Part shown: positions 62,758-64,000 of the stretch, one piece after another
Numbering within the stretch: the stretch's first letter is position 1
Layout of the letters: the number at the start of each line of letters is the position of its first letter
Source of the DNA: Prevotella sp. UBA6994
GTDB taxonomy: Bacteria > Bacteroidota > Bacteroidia > Bacteroidales > Bacteroidaceae
Assembly: GCA_002449845.1 (NCBI GenBank)
Contig: DJXW01000037.1
Span: 66,750-130,749 of the forward strand
Reading direction: 5' to 3'
Length of the DNA stretch: 64,000 bases
Notes under the pieces: model-generated
Seen by the model: the letters and a program-made list of their open reading frames with translations, nothing else
The model's database searches: none
Told to the model about the DNA's origin: nothing
Position numbers and translations under genes: made by a program

Positions 62758-64000
62758 TTATTTATTGAGAATGATGTTCACTATTTGAACGGCATCATTG
62801 ATGTTGATAGTTCCATCGTCATTGATGTCTGCATTGAAGAAATAGAATGGCGACACTGGATTACCAAGAATCTTGTTGATGAGTTGTACGGCATCTGTAA
62901 TATCCACCTTTCCATCTCCGTTTACGTCGCCTTTCACGTCTTGGTCAAAACGAATGCTCACCTTATTGATTACTTCCTTGGGAAGGTAGGTTGACGGTAT
63001 GCGAAGATAAGCTTTACCACCGCTAATGGTCTCGTTTACCACCGGTATAAATACTTTTCCCGTATTGTCTTTGTTTAACACAAAGTTAGAGTAGCTTCCC
63101 GTCTTTGAAGAAAGTCGTGTGTCTTCCTGAACGCCAACCAATAGATTGGTGCCGTTGTTGGCTTGAGCGATGTAAGGCACCTCGTATTCTCCTTCCAATC
63201 CACGAAGCAATAACCCCTCATTGGCAGCCGACTGAGCAATGTGATTCATCTGAACATTGCCATTGTCCTTGTCGAAAGATGTGGCACGAAAAGCCTGTAA
63301 CCCTTCTACATTGCTGAAATCGAGCGCTTTGGCATTTGAATATGTGTCTATAGTACTGCTCATGTTGATTACTGCCACCGTACCAGCTTGTTGACGTGCT
63401 GCTTGATAAATTTCCGAGCGCAATTGATTGACCAGTTCCTTTGAAAGATTCACGCTATAGTTGTCATAGATGATAAAGTAATTGCCAGAGTCGTTGTTCC
63501 AAACGGAGATGGGCTTGCTGTCAAACTGAGGAGCCAAGCACACTTGCGTCTGAGAACCATATTTGAAATTGATAGCAGTCAGTATGTAATACCCATTCTT
63601 TTTAGAGATGCTGAATGGTTGCGGAGTGTCACTCAATTCAGATTGATACAACGGATTCAGATATTTTCCTACACCTATATTATATATATAGTAGTAACCA
63701 GGAAACTTATCTGTTGTCAGAATCATCCAATTGCTGGTTTCGTCTTGTACCTTTGCCTTAGCCTTGTATTGCGATTGGCAGTCGCCTTCGTGAACAGAAC
63801 CGGCTATGGGATTTGCATTGCGCAATGTTGGTTCTCCGTCTTGTGCGACCATGGCTCCATAGCCATAGGCATTAAAGATGTAATATGCTTTCTCTGCACT
63901 GAGATGAGCCACTTCGGTCACTTCACCATATTTTAGCAGAGTTCCATTCTTGACCAAGTTGGTCAATGCTGACTGGTAATCCTCTAAAGTACTGGAATTG
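62758..64000 (-). CDS. partial secreted protein with C-terminal dockerin-like repeats
   Basis: The frame is open through the right edge of the window, so only the C-terminal about 414 residues are seen. They contain aromatic, beta-rich segments (YYIFNAYGYGAMVAQDG, YYYIYNIGVGKYLNPLY) that look like a ricin-type or similar binding fold, then two dockerin-like calcium repeats at the end (GDVNGDGKVDITDAVQLIN, ADINDDGTININDAVQIVN). The same tail type ends the pectinase at 16913. The TTG at 63966 is not the start: upstream codons continue the protein. Catalytic function cannot be judged from this part. Confidence 0.8.
   Translation of the reverse strand, partial: NSSTLEDYQSALTNLVKNGTLLKYGEVTEVAHLSAEKAYYIFNAYGYGAMVAQDGEPTLRNANPIAGSVHEGDCQSQYKAKAKVQDETSNWMILTTDKFPGYYYIYNIGVGKYLNPLYQSELSDTPQPFSISKKNGYYILTAINFKYGSQTQVCLAPQFDSKPISVWNNDSGNYFIIYDNYSVNLSKELVNQLRSEIYQAARQQAGTVAVINMSSTIDTYSNAKALDFSNVEGLQAFRATSFDKDNGNVQMNHIAQSAANEGLLLRGLEGEYEVPYIAQANNGTNLLVGVQEDTRLSSKTGSYSNFVLNKDNTGKVFIPVVNETISGGKAYLRIPSTYLPKEVINKVSIRFDQDVKGDVNGDGKVDITDAVQLINKILGNPVSPFYFFNADINDDGTININDAVQIVNIILNK

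Overview
The window looks like a chromosomal segment of a Bacteroidota bacterium, most likely Prevotella or a close relative in Bacteroidales. The evidence is a complete nqrABCDEF operon, the ssb-gldE pair, an rpmB-rpmG-DUF4295 ribosomal cluster, a Rho factor with a long acidic insertion, secreted proteins ending in sorting-domain or dockerin-like tails, almost no Shine-Dalgarno sequences, and many promoters of the Bacteroidota type (a TTTG box about 19-21 nt before TAnnTTTG, called the -7 box below).

Layout. 1-7.1 kb: a partial envelope gene, an MBOAT acyltransferase, uvrA with an overlapping glycosyltransferase, a metallo-beta-lactamase-fold hydrolase and a small lipoprotein. 7.1-11.4 kb: two kinds of intergenic repeat, then a large secreted Ig-like/adhesin protein with a 61-residue companion ORF. 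11.5-16.8 kb: ribosomal proteins, then glycogen synthase and glucan phosphorylase. 16.9-26.5 kb (minus): a 2288-residue pectin-degrading fusion, a thioredoxin-like lipoprotein, prs and a ThiE/TenI-like gene. 26.6-30.4 kb: nspC, and an ECF sigma factor with a probable anti-sigma partner and a periplasmic protein. 31.0-36.7 kb: an accessory island with a decayed mobilisation gene, a nuclease-methylase fusion plus specificity subunit, a frameshifted AlbA_2 gene and an XRE regulator behind an operator-like array. 37.0-37.4 kb: four tRNAs. 37.5-49.1 kb: housekeeping genes (ssb, gldE, pgk, queC, trmO) and the Na+-NQR operon. 49.2-64 kb: tamB, rpsA, rho, a YkvA/YihY pair, RNase P RNA, an HtrA protease and the end of a dockerin-tailed secreted protein.

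Most notable signal. Four places carry imperfect tandem 7-nt words: 7072-7226, 12275-12440, inside nspC at 27564-27703, and inside RNase P RNA at about 60711-60745. At three of them the words form two inverted arms around a short spacer. The word differs between loci but stays fairly constant within each. One array is translated in frame inside an enzyme and another occupies what should be helix P9 of RNase P RNA. This resembles the heptanucleotide STRR repeats of cyanobacteria, which are also known in rnpB. A second, unrelated dispersed repeat (about 130 bp, AT-rich, palindromic) occurs upstream of two envelope genes in the same relative orientation.

All assignments come from reading sequence and protein motifs; no database search was run.
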